Source: Chrysomallon squamiferum
Lineage: Eukaryota; Mollusca; Gastropoda; Neomphalida; Peltospiridae
Length of the DNA stretch: 64,000 bases
Assembly (NCBI GenBank): GCA_012295275.1
Contig: CM022678.1
Location: 9,188,775 to 9,252,774, forward strand
Direction of reading: 5' to 3'
Shown: one piece after another, positions 1 to 12,189 of the stretch
How positions within the stretch are numbered: position 1 is the stretch's first letter
Layout: every line of letters begins with the position of its first letter
Translations under genes and position numbers: made by a program
The notes under the pieces: model-generated
Database searches by the model: none
The model's input: only the letters and a program-made list of their open reading frames with translations
Told to the model about the DNA's origin: nothing

Positions 1-1670
1 ATAAAGAAACAAAAATAAATAATACAATACTTTCAAATATGAACACATTCATTTAAATGAACTGTTGTAGTATATTATCTGCTGCACTGTATCTCCTATA
101 TCCAAAACTACTATATTCTATATCTACCTTATCCACAAATACTGTATCCCAAATCAACTATATTCCATATGTACTAGAGTCCTATAAACAAGATCCAACG
201 TTACTTTATTCATACTTGATCTCAGAATGATCGATGTAGTTCTTAGTGGTACCTACAGGTGTGATTCCAAGTTATGAACACATACAAGATAAAATTACAT
301 CATTTTATTTACCTGTTGAGAGGATTTGCAGCTTTTATACATCTGCAGGTGAAACTATAAACAGACATGGATAATTATTTAATTTTCTAACAGTTTAAAA
401 TTGACTTTGATTTTTCATTTTATTTTCTATGTTACAACACATTTCAGAAACGGAAAATTCAAATTATCTTATAGACCTTCTAATTAAAATACCTATGAAT
501 TTATCCATTTAAATAAATTTACTTAATATAATTGTAAATGAAGAAACTATGATTATTAAGTACCTGATTTGGGTTAATATGTCAAAACAATATAAATAAA
601 AATTATCCTCATAAATAGGAATTTGTTACTCCAGTTTGATAATGCTAGCTGAAATATTATAATTGAAAACTAAATAATTTGTAATATTTATTTCAACAAA
701 AATAGTTTTTCATATGGCATATATAATTTTAGAAAAACTTTTACAAAATATAGAATTTCTGATTTATCCAGTAAAACTATATTAATAAAATATACAACAT
801 GAAATAAAAAAGAATACAAACACATTTGTTTACAAAAAATGTTTTAAATTAATATATAATTTGACAGACAAAGTAATCTGCAAAATACTAATTAAGTAAA
901 TTTCTAATTTCAGAGATTATCTTTCAAATACATGCATATGTAGGTTTACACCTTTCCTTCCATTTTGTATTTTATTAACATACTTTTACTGGGTAAATCT
1001 TTACCACAAGTCTTGGTATTTTATATTTGGGTTATATGATTAAGTAGATTATTCTTTCAAAAAAAAAAAATAAATAAATAAATAAATAAAAACTGTTAAA
1101 ACACAGAAATATAAAAAATATATTTTAAAAAATAATAATAATATAAAACAAATAAAAAAAATCTTCCTTGCAATGAACACTTTTTATTATAAAACTTTTG
1201 TTTGTTTGTTTTTTTTAAACAAGAAATCAATGATTTCTAAGATCAACCATATTCATCTTCTTTTCAAATTTGTATCATAAGAATTAATGTCATATTTTTC
1301 ACCATTGTTTGAAATACACTTTGAAATAATCATCATTTTCCCTATCATGTATTGTCTGAATGTTTTTATTTTTCTCACTCATTAGCATCATTTGAAATAT
1401 TTTTTCTTGTTTAAGACTGCTGCAGACTTGACTGTACTTGGTGCTGTGTCTGGTCAAACATTTTTCTCACTGCTGTGACTGACTGAAAAAAGAGGCAGAA
1501 CTGAATCCAGCATCTGTTTCATGATTTCTGAATCAGTCTGGCATCAACTATCAAAACTTTGATAGCAAAAACTCAAATCTTCATTAAACTTGGCCACGGA
1601 TTTTCATTTCTGCTTTCACATGAACTCCATAAAACCATCCTAAAAAAAAGGAAAATAATAATAATAATAA

Positions 1671-1701
<31 letters not shown>

Positions 1702-4680
1702 AAGAAGAAGAAGAAGAAGAAGAAGAAGAAGAAGAAGAAAGAAGAAGAAAAACAACAACAACAACAACCTGCAACAATGATAATAATTGTGATATTAGCA
1801 ATAAGAATAGTAATTTAAATAATAATAGTAAACATATCTACTGGTCTAATATTAATACTAATATTAATCAGAATAATAATTTTTATTACAATAAAGTAAC
1901 ACATGAAAAAATTGTATTGTTTTAAACTTTTAAATAGTTAACTGTCAACAATACCTGTAGCTATTGTAAGATGATGATGGAAGGAGAAGAATTAATACAG
2001 AAAGAAATAATTTTTGAAAAATAATTTTATAATAATTTGTTTAAACATTTAAAATATCTTTTAATAAAATACTGAAACAGCAACAAAATAAACATAAAAA
2101 TTAAAAATGATGTCAGGTTGTTTCACATAAATAATTCATCAGAGGCACACACACAACATACAAACACATATTTAAATTGGTATATTCAACAAACATAACA
2201 AAGGAGTGAAATCTCAGATATAAATTTTGGGAGTGACAACAAACAAAAAACACAACAAATGCAGAGGGAAGAGGGCTTTGCAGCTGCTGTCAGGAGACAA
2301 TTTACCGTCCCTTTCAATGAATTTATTATACACAATTAATCTTCAAAAATGTAAACAACAACTAAATTTCAGGATGGATGCCAAAATTTAAAAAAAATTC
2401 AGTTTCTTGACCCAACAATTCTTTTAAAATGAAGAATTCACTCCTTTAAGGTTTGTTGACTTTTTGCTGTTAGGCTAATATTAAAACATTTAATGCATCA
2501 GTATTCTTCAAAAACAATTCTTTATCTATATATTTTATACAAACTCATCAACTTAATAAAATATAAAATTTTATTCATTTTACATATTTTTAATAATTGT
2601 TCATTGATTTATTTATTTAGCTTTTTTTTTAAAAATCATTTATTAAGAAATATGTAGAAATCTGATCTTCCACAAGTTTCATCAACAATTCTTTTATATG
2701 AAGATTCACATTAAAGACAGACTTTTTTTACACTGGAATTGTTTCATTCAGGATGATATTTCTACTACCTGAATCAAAGTGTATAATTACTTGTTGTCTA
2801 CCACATCAAGTCTACTATTTCAAGTCAGTGGAACCTCAAGTCTCAGATCCTAGGTTCCTTAGGTTTGTAAATTGTAATCTTTACTGTAGAGGTAATTATG
2901 TACTGTTATTTATCATATCCATCTGAATTCATTTTATTTATAAACAAACAACTGTGGTTTATTGTCAATCTCTAATCAACAGTAAAACAATGAATTTATG
3001 TAGCTATTCATGATCTTCCATGTGACCAGCTAGTGGTAACCAGTCTTCAAATGCAGTACTTGGTCACAACCACAAACCTCTATCAATTAACTGAACAGTG
3101 TGAAAAGGAAAATGTCTAAAATTGATGTAACTGGAAAAATTAGAAGCATTTTTTTTTTTTTGTGATTCAGACTTGAGTTTATAAAACTATATGTAGCAGA
3201 TAGAGAACACCAATAAAATACTTTCCTTTCCAATGAATTATTAATACATTTTATTTAAGGGAAATAAATGAAGTTCCATAAGCCTATTGCAAAATGTGGT
3301 CACATGGCACTGAATAAAAATGGATGCAAAGTGAACTTCCAAGTGATAATATAAAAATAAAAACAAATGTAGACTAACTTTAGTAGAAAACAGTGATTAT
3401 TTCACGTATCACCAGACTGCATGAACCATGTGTGTGTGTGAAATACTAACAGTCTGCTGGATTCTGTTATCTGCAACCTGTTGATGAGTCCTTCCATCAA
3501 CACTCTACCAGTCAAAGTTTCTCTTGTGAGATCTCATGTGTCAAAGTTATACAGAAACTACACTGAGCAGCTACACCAACAGTGACACCTGTAAATATTA
3601 ACAGTAAAATAAATTTAAAATTTAAATTCTTACACACACACACACACTCATATACACACACTCACACACCTGTAACAAAATATCTGTTTTTAGATTCTGC
3701 TGTAGAAAACAAATATTTATTTGTGACCATTCAGCACAAAATGGATTGCTTGTCATAAAGTTTACATTTTTTGTTTTTTAACTTTTCTAGATGAGCTTTG
3801 TCTTAGCAGTGAAAATTATATAAAAATCTAAAATATTGTTCCCAAGATATTAGTGATTGAACATTCTAACTTTCCATAATGAGATTCTTGTAAAACACAA
3901 TTAAATAATAATGATTATCATTTAAGCATTTTCCATACCAACAACTATACCATATAAATAGGATCTGTAAAAAATGTCCTGATGTTTGAAGACAGTATTT
4001 ATTCTGTTTTTGTACAACAGTTTATTTTAAAAAGAAATTCACAAAATATAAATTTTTGACTGAATGCATTAAACTAGAAATACCTGATTCAGCAGAAGTA
4101 ATTTAATACTCATCAAACAACATAAAACATAAAATTATAAAAGGAGATCTTTGTTGAGAAGAAAAGACAATCACCACTATTTAAAGTCTTCAGCTGTATT
4201 TTTCTGTATTTTTTAATCATACATTAGAACATTTCCTTATACATAAAATAATCTCATATTAATGCTTCAACATTTTCAGCATTACAATCATTTAAAATAT
4301 TATCTCATTGTGCAGAATTCCAAGCTTTCACAAAAACTGTGCTTGTAGCTGAAAGTTAGTTTGGAAAATGTGTGCACTCTTTTGACTTCTTTACATGATG
4401 TGCTGGTATTGAGGAATGAGAGGAAGGCTGTCATACAATCTACAGTTTACTGCCCTTTACCTTAATTTCATTACTGAAACTACACAATGTGATATCTGAC
4501 TCATATCATGCTGGCTAGTCACATTTGATGTTTTTTAAAAATTAACATGCTATTGTACTATTTAATTTCTTATTATTTTAAAAATTATTATTATTATAAA
4601 TAATCAAAAGATGTGCTGATAAAAAGAACTGTCAGTGTGTAAAATACAGTTTAAATTTGTGAATTAATAAAACAAAGAAA
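1..4680. other. AT-rich arm sequence without recognisable gene (left arm, distal part)
   Basis: Both strands are dense with stops and A/T runs. The partner is about 39500-42827. The segment 2800-3940 has no partner in the right arm, so it was gained on the left or lost on the right. It includes a short AC run near 3640 and a poly-T near 3150. No coding exon could be recognised. If the CAMSAP-like gene once extended this far, its 3' end would lie here, but I see no CKK domain. Confidence 0.5.
1654..1767. repeat. Compound microsatellite (AAT)n(AAG)n(AAC)n
   Basis: An AAT block is followed by a long AAG/GAA block and a short AAC block. The open frames across it (poly-Arg or poly-Leu) are repeat artefacts. 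The mirror position in the right arm (about 41060-41160) has the same compound order in reverse complement (GTT, CTT, ATT), so the tract predates the duplication although the lengths differ. Confidence 0.9.
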
Positions 4681-4689
4681 CAAAACTCA

Positions 4690-4800
4690 GATGAACTGGT
4701 CACCTGTAGACTGCACACACAACACACCAGCTCTGCATGTCAGAGTACGAGTCTGGAAAATTCTCCCTCATCTTCTACCATTAGCACTTGTGTGATCTTT
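4690..4800 (-). pseudogene. Exon-like block I, left copy (unassigned)
   Basis: Read on the minus strand this block is conserved with right-arm 39340-39450. It contains an open stretch reading VLMVEDEGEFSRLVL, followed directly by a TGA in both arms. A pyrimidine-rich acceptor-like tract lies upstream and a possible GTGACC donor downstream. It lies in the same orientation as the CAMSAP-like exons and could be a later exon, but I do not recognise the peptide. The reading as an exon is tentative. Confidence 0.25.
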
Positions 4801-5510
4801 TTCTCTTTTCTAAAAGTGTGAAAATGTTTTGAGAATAGAATAAAATATAAATTTAGTTTGTTTTTTATTTTTTGTTTTATGTTTTGTTTCTTTGTTAACT
4901 TTCTTTAATTTTTCTGTATGAGAGTTGTTTCCCTTTCACCATGATTAACCCGTTATTTTATTATTATGTAAAGCAGTTTCAAACTTAAATAAGTGTGTTA
5001 AATACTGCAACTTTTTATCCTATGTTATTTTTACATTAAAGACAAGTGCAAATGGTTAATTATAAAACTGTTTACTTCCTAAATAATGAAACAATAAATG
5101 ACTCAAGTACTTTTTTTGTTAACTAAAATTTTAGAGTTGTCCCACAATTAACAGTTGACTCTAAAACCCAATATATTGTAATTTAGAAAATTCACTTTTC
5201 TTTTGAAAAGCAAGTTACTGTCATAAACACAATTAAAAACATTCTTTTCTTGGACATGTACACACTTTTAAATGAGATAATAAGAATAACAAATAATAAT
5301 AAAAATAAATAGCCATTTATAATATTTTATTTTAAAACAATTTTAAAAATCTGTTTTTCCAAAATACAACATTCATAAATGTTGTGTCACCAGATGAATT
5401 GCTGCTATCATTTTACTGTTACTGACTGTTATCTCTGTCAATAGAATAACATTAAAACCATTTTTCTCAAGAATCTAAATCAAATACAACAAGGTGTAAC
5501 AAAAAGGGCA

Positions 5511-5640
5511 GTACCTGAGGTAAATGAAGATTTTATAACAGAGCTGGGATCCTTCCTCCAGTTTGTTCAGATTGTAGTCAGCCAATGTTTCACCAGAAAT
5601 CTTCACAGTCAGGTAGACTTATAGTGTCTCACACCAGAGA
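5511..5640 (-). pseudogene. Exon-like block H, left copy (unassigned, in-frame stop)
   Basis: The minus strand has an acceptor-like ttatttcacacag upstream and a CAG|GTACTG donor-like end. The frame gives GETLADYNLNKLEEGSQ, nearly identical to the right-arm copy at 38501-38628. In this copy the codon after the second ACA-CTA is TAA where the right arm has CAA, a C-to-T change that closes the frame. It follows the CAMSAP-like exons on the same strand. It does not resemble the CAMSAP CKK domain as I know it, so it may be a lineage-specific exon or part of another gene. Confidence 0.4.
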
Positions 5641-5869
5641 ACTGTGTGAAATAACAAAAATATGTGATATACTGAAATTTAAAAAACAATCACATTTAGC
5701 CATCATCACAGAAGTCATAAAACAAATCTTTATAATAATAACAATAACAAAATAAAAATAACAATAATGATAATTAAAACAGATAAATAAATTATATTAA
5801 TAATAATAATGATGACAGTAAGAAGAAAAACAATAAACTGAAATCATAAATAAATAAATAATCCATTTA

Positions 5870-5990
5870 ACGAAGGACCCTGTCTAATAATAAAGATTTT
5901 TTCATGATTTTATCTTTTCATTTTTCATTATTTTCCCCAATCCTTGACAATTTTAGGCTACTTAATTACATTAAATTCCTTATAAATGTT
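5870..5990. other. Conserved non-coding arm block
   Basis: About 120 bp (gaccctgtctaataataaag onward) is very well conserved with right-arm 38150-38275. No open frame is convincing. It is intron-like sequence between exon-like blocks H and G. Confidence 0.4.
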
Positions 5991-6014
5991 AAAGAGAAAT
6001 AAAACTTTTGCCAC

Positions 6015-6087
6015 ACACCAGAGGAATGTGGTTTCAGCTGATTTTCAGATAATCCTCACAGGTTCTTGATAGAACAAAACTGGATTC

Positions 6088-6091
<4 letters not shown>
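6015..6091 (-). pseudogene. Exon-like block G, left copy (unassigned)
   Basis: On the minus strand a run of T ends in ttttacag, followed by about 67 bp of non-repetitive sequence and a CTG|GTGTGTGG donor-like end. The right-arm mate is 38046-38111. The frame reads with stops in the left copy; the right copy reads ANFVLSRMSELSEKQLKPLS. The adjacent poly-A (plus strand, 6091-6121) is the expanded pyrimidine tract. No family recognised. Confidence 0.3.
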
Positions 6092-6124
<33 letters not shown>

Positions 6125-6246
6125 TATCTGATCATTCTTTGAAGCTAAATTTTATATCAAACAACATTTATAATTAAAATAAACCATATATCTGTGATAC
6201 TTAAGGATTGTCATTCTTATAAACTAAATAAAAAAACAAAAACAAC

Positions 6247-6345
6247 TAACCTCTGAATCCAGTGAAAATGCAGGTGACATCACATCAGCAATAGCAGATC
6301 AAAATGCTGAAGAAGGATTTCAACTTTCAGTAACAAGCAGTCACA
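6247..6345 (-). pseudogene. Exon-like block F, left copy (unassigned)
   Basis: The minus strand ends in GATTCAGAG|GTTAGTTG, a donor-like site. One frame reads SAIADVMSPAFSLDSE after a TGA that would be CGA if a single C-to-T change is assumed. In the right arm (37830-37881) the middle of the block is missing. It sits between the CAMSAP EPLMP exon and blocks G/H on the same strand, so it may be a CAMSAP middle-region exon, but there is no diagnostic motif. Confidence 0.3.
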
Positions 6346-7271
6346 GTTACCACTGAACATAGAAAAACCTGAGTTGTATAAGCATATAACAAAATACATG
6401 CATAAACATACAATAAATGGTTATAGTTAAAAACTTTTATCTAATTATATATTTCTCTACATTAAATATTTAAATAAAACTTTTAACAATAAAAAAAAAA
6501 AAATGTCCTGAATATAAGACAATTATCTCTCTATTATTTGAACTTTTAGAGATCATACATTACTTTATTTTCATATCACAGAAACACAGACCAGGAAATA
6601 CACATATTATTTAATATATCAAAACATTTTCTTTGTGGAAGTTTCTTACACAACCCCTGTTGAATATCTAGTACAGATTATTTGCATATAATGGATGCAT
6701 CATGCATGTTCATAACTATAATGCAAAATAAATCAGTTTTTAAAAAACTATTTTAATTACCAAGTTATGAACTAAGCCAAGTAAAAATATCTGAAACATT
6801 TCAACATTCTGAATATAACAGTATCTGTGTCTTAATCTTATATGTGGCTCTTACTACAGAAATGGGGTTTATGGTTTTTCTGACAAGCCTTGATCCAGTT
6901 TCTTCAGTACACTCCTGTACCTCATCATGCAGCTTGAGGTCTTTGTAATCTACTTAAACACTGCAAACTCTGATCAGACTGGGTGAATGTACACTCTGAT
7001 CTGCATCTACAATGGTAAGTCCTGTTTCTGCAGTCAGAACCACACATAACAATAACAACCCATTCCTCCAGTTAAAGGACACAACTGATTCATACATTTG
7101 TCAATGCACAACCAACTTTACAATCTCATCAACCAGTGACAATGAGTCTTCTGCTTCCTCACCTTCACCTACATAATTTTCAGTTATCCTTGTGTTAGTG
7201 GAGTATCAGACACTGAAATCACACTTACTGGTTCATCTGGTGTTGAGATTCAGAGAAACAGTGGCTTCCAG

Positions 7272-7671
7272 TTATCTCCCCTTGACTGGAAATACATCAG
7301 CTGTGATGGGTGATGTTTGAGCAGGTTTCCTAGGCTTTGTTGGAGATGTTGTCCTCTTTCTGGGAGTCTCGTCTCTTTCCTCTGCTTTTGAATGATTTAA
7401 GTGTTTTTCTTTGGCTGGTTTTAGCTCAGCTGGCATTAAAGGTTCAAATTTTTCTCCATGATCACTGACATTCGACTGTTGAGGTTGGTCACCTGGTGTG
7501 ACATTCTTCAACTTCATGCTGTCAGAATGCTGTAGTTGAACATGGTCGGCTGCAGTGTCTGTGGGGCTCAAGGTCACCAACATTGAGCTGCTCATCAGCA
7601 AAACTTTCACACGACATTAACCAAGAAAGTGGACAACTTGCTTGTCTGATTCTGATTGGTGGGTGCCTCAT
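7272..7671 (-). pseudogene. CAMSAP/Patronin-like exon E, left copy (EPLMPAELKPAKEK region)
   Basis: CAMSAP/Patronin proteins bind and stabilise microtubule minus ends. This minus-strand block starts after an acceptor (tttatctactcag, exon from 7671). It contains KFEPLMPAELKPAKEK followed by a basic Ser/Thr/Pro-rich tail (RKRTTSPTKPRKPAQTSPI). The EPLMPA-LKPAKEK segment matches the conserved linker motif of vertebrate CAMSAP1 as I know it. The 5' part of the block reads in another frame (EAPTNQNQTSKLSTFLVNV), so at least one frameshift is present. About 112 residues remain open in this copy. The right-arm mate (36881-37214) has lost the K-E-K-H-L portion and has a stop, so this is the better preserved copy. 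Confidence 0.72.
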
Positions 7672-7680
7672 CTGAGTAGA

Positions 7681-7725
7681 TAAATAAATAAATAAACAAA
7701 TCAATCAATCAATCAATCAATCAAT
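7681..7725. repeat. (AAAT)n/(CAAT)n short microsatellite
   Basis: Tetranucleotide runs AAAT then CAAT lie immediately upstream (minus sense) of CAMSAP exon E. The right arm has the mirrored GATT/ATTT runs at 36841-36872. Confidence 0.8.
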
Positions 7726-7859
7726 AACTTACTGAATCTGATATTAAATAAATTTAAAAAAAACACAAATAGAATATTAAATAAAGAATTAATCAGTTTT
7801 CTTTATTTTTTCCCAATTCAACAAAGAAATCTATTATTTTATAATTACCACAACAAAAA

Positions 7860-8232
7860 CAACAACAACTACTACTACTACGACTACTGCTCCTGTTGCC
7901 ACAGCTACTTTTCATTTTACTTTTATCATACAATTTCTCATTTAACTGTCATATACTCACACTCCCTCCATTACTACTACTACTGCAACAACAAAATTAC
8001 TATTAGTACTGCTACTACTACTAAAACTAGTACTATGACTACAGCTAGTATTTTTCTGACCATTAGCCACACAAGATACATTATGATCACAAAGTATCAT
8101 CGGCTATAATATCACCTATTACTACAAAGAAGAACTATTATTATTAAGTGCTAATGCTATAACAACTACACTACTACAACAGTGGGTTGTACTACTATTA
8201 CTAATATTACTATAACAACAACAACAACCTCT
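7860..8232. repeat. Degenerate trinucleotide (ACT/ACA) tract, left arm
   Basis: Interrupted ACT, ACA, AAC and TAC triplets spread over about 370 bp, mirrored in the right arm (36300-36720) as GTA/GTT triplets. Non-coding intronic sequence. Confidence 0.7.
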
Positions 8233-8275
8233 GCAGATGCGCTTGTTTCTGCCAGGTTAGTACAGATTCTTTGAT

Positions 8276-8630
8276 GACATTTCTCTCCTGTGGCAAGCTC
8301 ACAGAATCAGTTCTTCCTATGTACCCAGCAGTGGCTGAAAAACACCAGTCTTTTATTTATTTATTTATTTATTTATTTGCAGTTTATTTATTTATTTGCA
8401 GATATATAAAATATTTGTCTTTCTGACAGATACCTATATTAATAACTAATATTTTATTCTGATATATTTTTTTCAAATTACTACATTATAAGTATAGTAA
8501 AAATTTTAGAATCATCAAATTATAGTTAAAACTCAGGCAAAATTAATTCTTAATCCTGGCCACACACTCTTTTTTGTTGTTTATCTTTAGTGATATAATG
8601 AACAGTTCTACATAAATAATTAACATTAAA
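8276..8630. other. Left-arm segment replaced by a different insertion in the right arm
   Basis: It includes two ATTT runs (8350-8400). Between the anchors at 8225-8275 and the LINE fragment the left arm has about 360 bp, while the right arm has about 1.55 kb of unrelated, repeat-rich DNA (34690-36240). No gene seen. Confidence 0.55.
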
Positions 8631-8635
8631 CCAAT

Positions 8636-9740
8636 ACATAAATTTTCTTCTGTAAATAATTTTTCAATAAAATTCATAAGCATTTTCTAATACATCTTCC
8701 ATTTTTCTAATTAATCCATTTACTGTTTTTAGTTCTTTAATAGAATTTAATTTCTGTTTTGATTTTTCTAAACTGAAACAAATGATGTATTTCTATCCAT
8801 ATCTAGATTCCATTGAGCTTTAGATCTTAAAATAGCACCATTACACTTACATCTCTCTATTAAATTTAACTTTTCATGTTACTCAAATCACAATGTCTAT
8901 TTATAGCTAGTTTAGCATATTCTCATTTTAAAGCATTTTTTTATGTTATAATATTTCTTGTTGTATAATTTTCTCTTATTTGGTGCAAAATGTTTTATAT
9001 TTTAAGTTATTTGATCAAAGAACAGGTTCAGTTTGTAACAAAGGACACTCAGAAGCATTATTAATTACTTCAACAAGAGCTTTACAGAAAAGTTCATCTT
9101 TCAACAATTCATTATTAAAAATCCAAATACCCTGACCTGTCTCTAAACAAGAAAAATCTATTTCAAGTGATAATAAATTGTGATCACTAACTGAGGTATA
9201 GGATATGTATACATTACTCATAAACTGTAATAAATTTCTAAAAATTAAACCAAGAAATCAATTCTTGACTGATTTATAGTTTTTTAAACAATTTCAGATC
9301 TAGTAAACTCTCTTTTATCTGGATTTCTGTGTCACCAAATATCAACTAAATTATAATTATAAATATCTGTAATTTATTACCACTTTTCATACTGAAAGTT
9401 TTATTATTAATGCCTAAATCTAAATTAGGATCTAAAATATCATTAAAATCTCCTGTCATTAATATATTTTTAAAATCCACAAATTTACATAATCATTTAA
9501 AAATAAAATATTTTCTGCAATATTATTTGGTGCATATACACTTATAAAACTATGTTCATCACCATCTATTTTAGTATTAATTTTTAAAATCCTGCCTGCA
9601 GTGTTGCAACTATCAAAGGTAAACTTCAATCTTTTGATATCAGTATTGCTACACCCCTCCAGTATAAACACTAAAACTGAATATGACAAAATTCCAATGT
9701 TTCCAGTACAATAATAAATTTCATAAATTCATTTAATAAA
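8636..9740 (-). mobile_element. Tx1/L1-like LINE fragment, left-arm copy
   Basis: The minus strand shows the C-terminal part of an APE-type endonuclease (SVYAPNNIAENILF; GDFNDILDPNLDLG after frame correction; SDHNLLSLEIDFS) and the linker to the reverse transcriptase (GIWIFNNELLKDELFCKALVEVINNAS). It is full of frameshifts and stops and ends before the RT core. Tx1/L1-clade elements encode EN plus RT in ORF2. The same fragment is present in the right arm (33620-34685) in mirror orientation, so insertion preceded the duplication. A third, longer copy lies at 62700-64000. It occupies the intron between CAMSAP exons D and E. Confidence 0.75.
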
Positions 9741-9795
9741 AGATAAAATTCAATTGTGGGCTTGCAATGTAATTAAAAACTCTCACAAAACTTAC

Positions 9796-10034
9796 TTTCT
9801 GCTTCCTGACCATTCAGCAGCTGTCCTGTCTCTGTCAGTTTTATCATTTCAAACCAGAAGAACAGCTCTGTGAGAAAGGCTAAGAGGTTTTCTCGTATAC
9901 TGTCTCGTGTGTACAGGAGATCCTCGTAGGTGAAATGGAAAAAGTTGATGGAAGATGCCGTTCACAGAATGTTTTGGTGAGGCGTAGATTATGTAAAGGA
10001 TTAGCTATTCCTAACCCGTCTTTCAAACATATAT
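9796..10034 (-). pseudogene. CAMSAP/Patronin-like exon D, left copy: C-terminal half of CAMSAP CH domain
   Basis: The 239-bp minus-strand block is bounded by tcttcag|ATATATG and GCAGAAA|GTAAGT. The first frame reads CLKDGLGIANPLHNLRLTKT then FCERHLPS. After a one-base deletion in a T run near 9940 a second frame reads FHFTYEDLLYTRDS and NLLAFLTELFFWFEMIK. This is the expected order for a CAMSAP calponin-homology domain (ICLKEV..ADSLYNIRLL, EDMLYAP, FIAELFWWFE in vertebrate CAMSAP1). The missing T is shared with the right-arm copy. Because the frame breaks inside the domain, no functional CH domain can be made unless the reference is wrong here. Confidence 0.78.
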
Positions 10035-10117
10035 CTGAAGAAAAAATAAACAACAATGAGGCAATTAATATTTAATAACACAGTAAAAGAGGTTAAGGAG
10101 GATGAAAAGGATGTGAT

Positions 10118-10141
10118 AACTGACAGACAGACAGACAGAAC

Positions 10142-10174
<33 letters not shown>
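10118..10174. repeat. (GACA)n(GA)n microsatellite
   Basis: ACAG tetranucleotides followed by GA dinucleotides, on the plus strand. The right arm has the mirrored TCTG run near 33180-33205. Intronic between CAMSAP exons C and D. The open frames across it are artefacts. Confidence 0.85.
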
Positions 10175-10179
<5 letters not shown>

Positions 10180-10419
10180 ACAAATTATATTCAAAACCAA
10201 AAAAAAAAAAAAAAACCGACCTAATAATAAAATATGAATTTTGTTGATTATGAAATATAAAATCAAAAAGCGCCCCAAAACCCCATCCTCTTTTAACTAG
10301 ATATTAAGATTCATAAATTTACTTTATGCTAAATTTAAAGTTACCATGTGATTCATACTGTTTATTTACAAAAAAAATGTGTTATTTAACAAACCATGAA
10401 AACTGAGACACTTCAGACA

Positions 10420-10522
10420 ACAGAGACGACAGACAACAGCTACTGTACATATGTCTCATGTCTTTTAGTATGTCTGTCATCACAGGAACAGTCACACTGT
10501 CTGAAGGGCTGGCAGTTCCAAT
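10420..10522 (-). pseudogene. CAMSAP/Patronin-like exon C, left copy: N-terminal part of CH domain
   Basis: On the minus strand, after the acceptor cctgttaccag (exon from 10522), the frame reads IGTASPSDSVTVPVMTDILK and then KDMRHMYSS before decay. The right-arm copy reads VMKDILKDIGDECTAAVV. This fits the start of the CAMSAP CH domain (LLEDLMRD.SDGAALLAVI in CAMSAP1). The next exon D continues the domain with ICLKDG. The 3' end is unclear because frames are lost after CTGTTGTC. Confidence 0.62.
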
Positions 10523-11365
10523 CTGGTAACAGGAAAGTTAAACATTTTAAAATATGATGCTTCTTGTCTTCTTCTTTTGTTTTATAATATAGAAATTTAC
10601 AACAAAATAATCATATTGGTATGAATGTAAGTATAGGAATGTGAGTGTGTGCCTGACAAATGTACATGGTAAAAAGTGTACTGTGTGTTTACAAGATACT
10701 AATGTAATTTGTGTGTATGTGCATGTCTACCTACTGATATATTATTAACAAACTGCAACCTCCTGCATTAAATTAAATTAAACTTAATTATGTTTAGAAC
10801 AATGAGAAATATTTAAATAAAAACAACTCCAATTAAAAACAATGCAGCAGTACAAACTTTATTTAAGCAGACTATAATTGTGTCCTCAGTGCCTGATGGA
10901 AGTTCACTGGATGCGTTAAAAGTTGTAATTCATCTGAAAGTTTTAAAATTGCTTGTTCAAAATGTTGAATTTAAAGTATGAGGTCTCTTTATGCTATATG
11001 ATAAATTATACAAAACATGCACCCCAAATATCATTCTCCTTCTCCCTCTCTCCCTGTCTCTCCATTCCTTAATCCTCTCTCTCTCTCATACATTAGTACA
11101 TTTGCATGTTTAACTGCAATCATCATAATCCTTCGCCTTCTTTTCAGCTATCATTTAATAATCAAAGTAGAAAAATGAATACTTTAACTATACCTCAGCT
11201 TTAACTGAAATATAATTTACCAAAATATAAAAGGAAGAAAAGTAAATCAACTTTGACAGAGTCAAACTAACTCAGTTTAATAATAAAAAAAAAAAAAAAA
11301 ATCAAATTTTAATATTTAACAAGATAATAATATAAATAAATAAATAAACAAAAACAACAGCATAC

Positions 11366-11451
11366 CTGATGGCAGGGACAGCACATTCTTCTGAAACAAC
11401 TTCACTGGCATATGCCAACATCAGCGCATCAATTAGAGCTATATGTACATT
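11366..11451 (-). pseudogene. CAMSAP/Patronin-like exon B (NVHIALIDALMLAYASEV)
   Basis: An 86-bp minus-strand exon with a good acceptor (ttttcttttag) and donor (ATCAG|GTATG). It is fully open, reading NVHIALIDALMLAYASEV and on to EECAVPAI. It matches the CAMSAP N-terminal segment AHMAMVDALMMAYTVEM and follows exon A in the expected order. No mate is seen in the right arm, so that copy has lost it. Confidence 0.75.
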
Positions 11452-11753
11452 CTAAAAGAAAAAAGAAATAAAATAATAATAAAAATAATAACTAAGCAGT
11501 TATAAATAAATAACTAATACGTCTGTTATTATCAAAATATAAATTTAACTATATTATTCAGACAAAGTGTGCTTTGGGATATCTTCAATATACTTTGTTA
11601 TTAATAAATAATGCAACATAATTATTATATTAAACAGATTACAAAACAATAGCAAATAAGTGAATTTTATTACACTATTTTATAATCAATAAAGAGTTTC
11701 TACAAAACTTATTTTACTCTCTAAGACACGAACATAAAATAAATTATACTCAC

Positions 11754-11862
11754 AACTCAGAATGGTGCAGTTTGCATAAGAATGGTTTCTGTAACAGGTG
11801 ATTCATCCTTCTCCATGATGTAAATTCCCTTTCTTGACAGATGTGAATAATAATACAGTGAC
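11754..11862 (-). pseudogene. CAMSAP/Patronin-like exon A, left copy (SRKGIYIMEKDESPVTET)
   Basis: The 109-bp minus-strand block begins after tttcgtag and ends at AGTT|GTGAGT. The frame LSRKGIYIMEKDESPVTET then ILMQTAP matches CAMSAP1 LSRKGIYVMESDDTPVTESDL with near-perfect spacing. A missing C relative to the right copy (GCACC-ATT versus GCACCCATT) plus C-to-T turns the end into a TGA stop. This left-arm lesion is private: the right copy reads ILMQIAPIPS in frame. Exon A precedes exon B as in the family. Confidence 0.78.
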
Positions 11863-12024
11863 CTACGAAAAATAGCAATGTCAATAGTAAATATAATGTT
11901 TATTTTTTGGAAGTACATGATATTTTTTGTTATCAATCTACATTTGTCTGATAAATGCATTTTTCTCTGCCTTATTATCGTTTGTGAATGTTATAATAAA
12001 TTTATTTACATATGAAATTGCCAA

Positions 12025-12025
<1 letters not shown>

Positions 12026-12082
<57 letters not shown>
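12026..12082. repeat. (TC)n microsatellite
   Basis: About 28 TC dinucleotides in the left arm, in the intron upstream of CAMSAP exon A. Its region (about 11870-12190) is absent from the right arm. Confidence 0.95.
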
Positions 12083-12085
<3 letters not shown>

Positions 12086-12189
12086 ACGATTATAGTTTAT
12101 TATAGTTTATACGGTGAACACCTCTCTTTCTGCTTCTTTCACACATACACTGATACAGTGATACACATTACATCATGATCATGTTTACC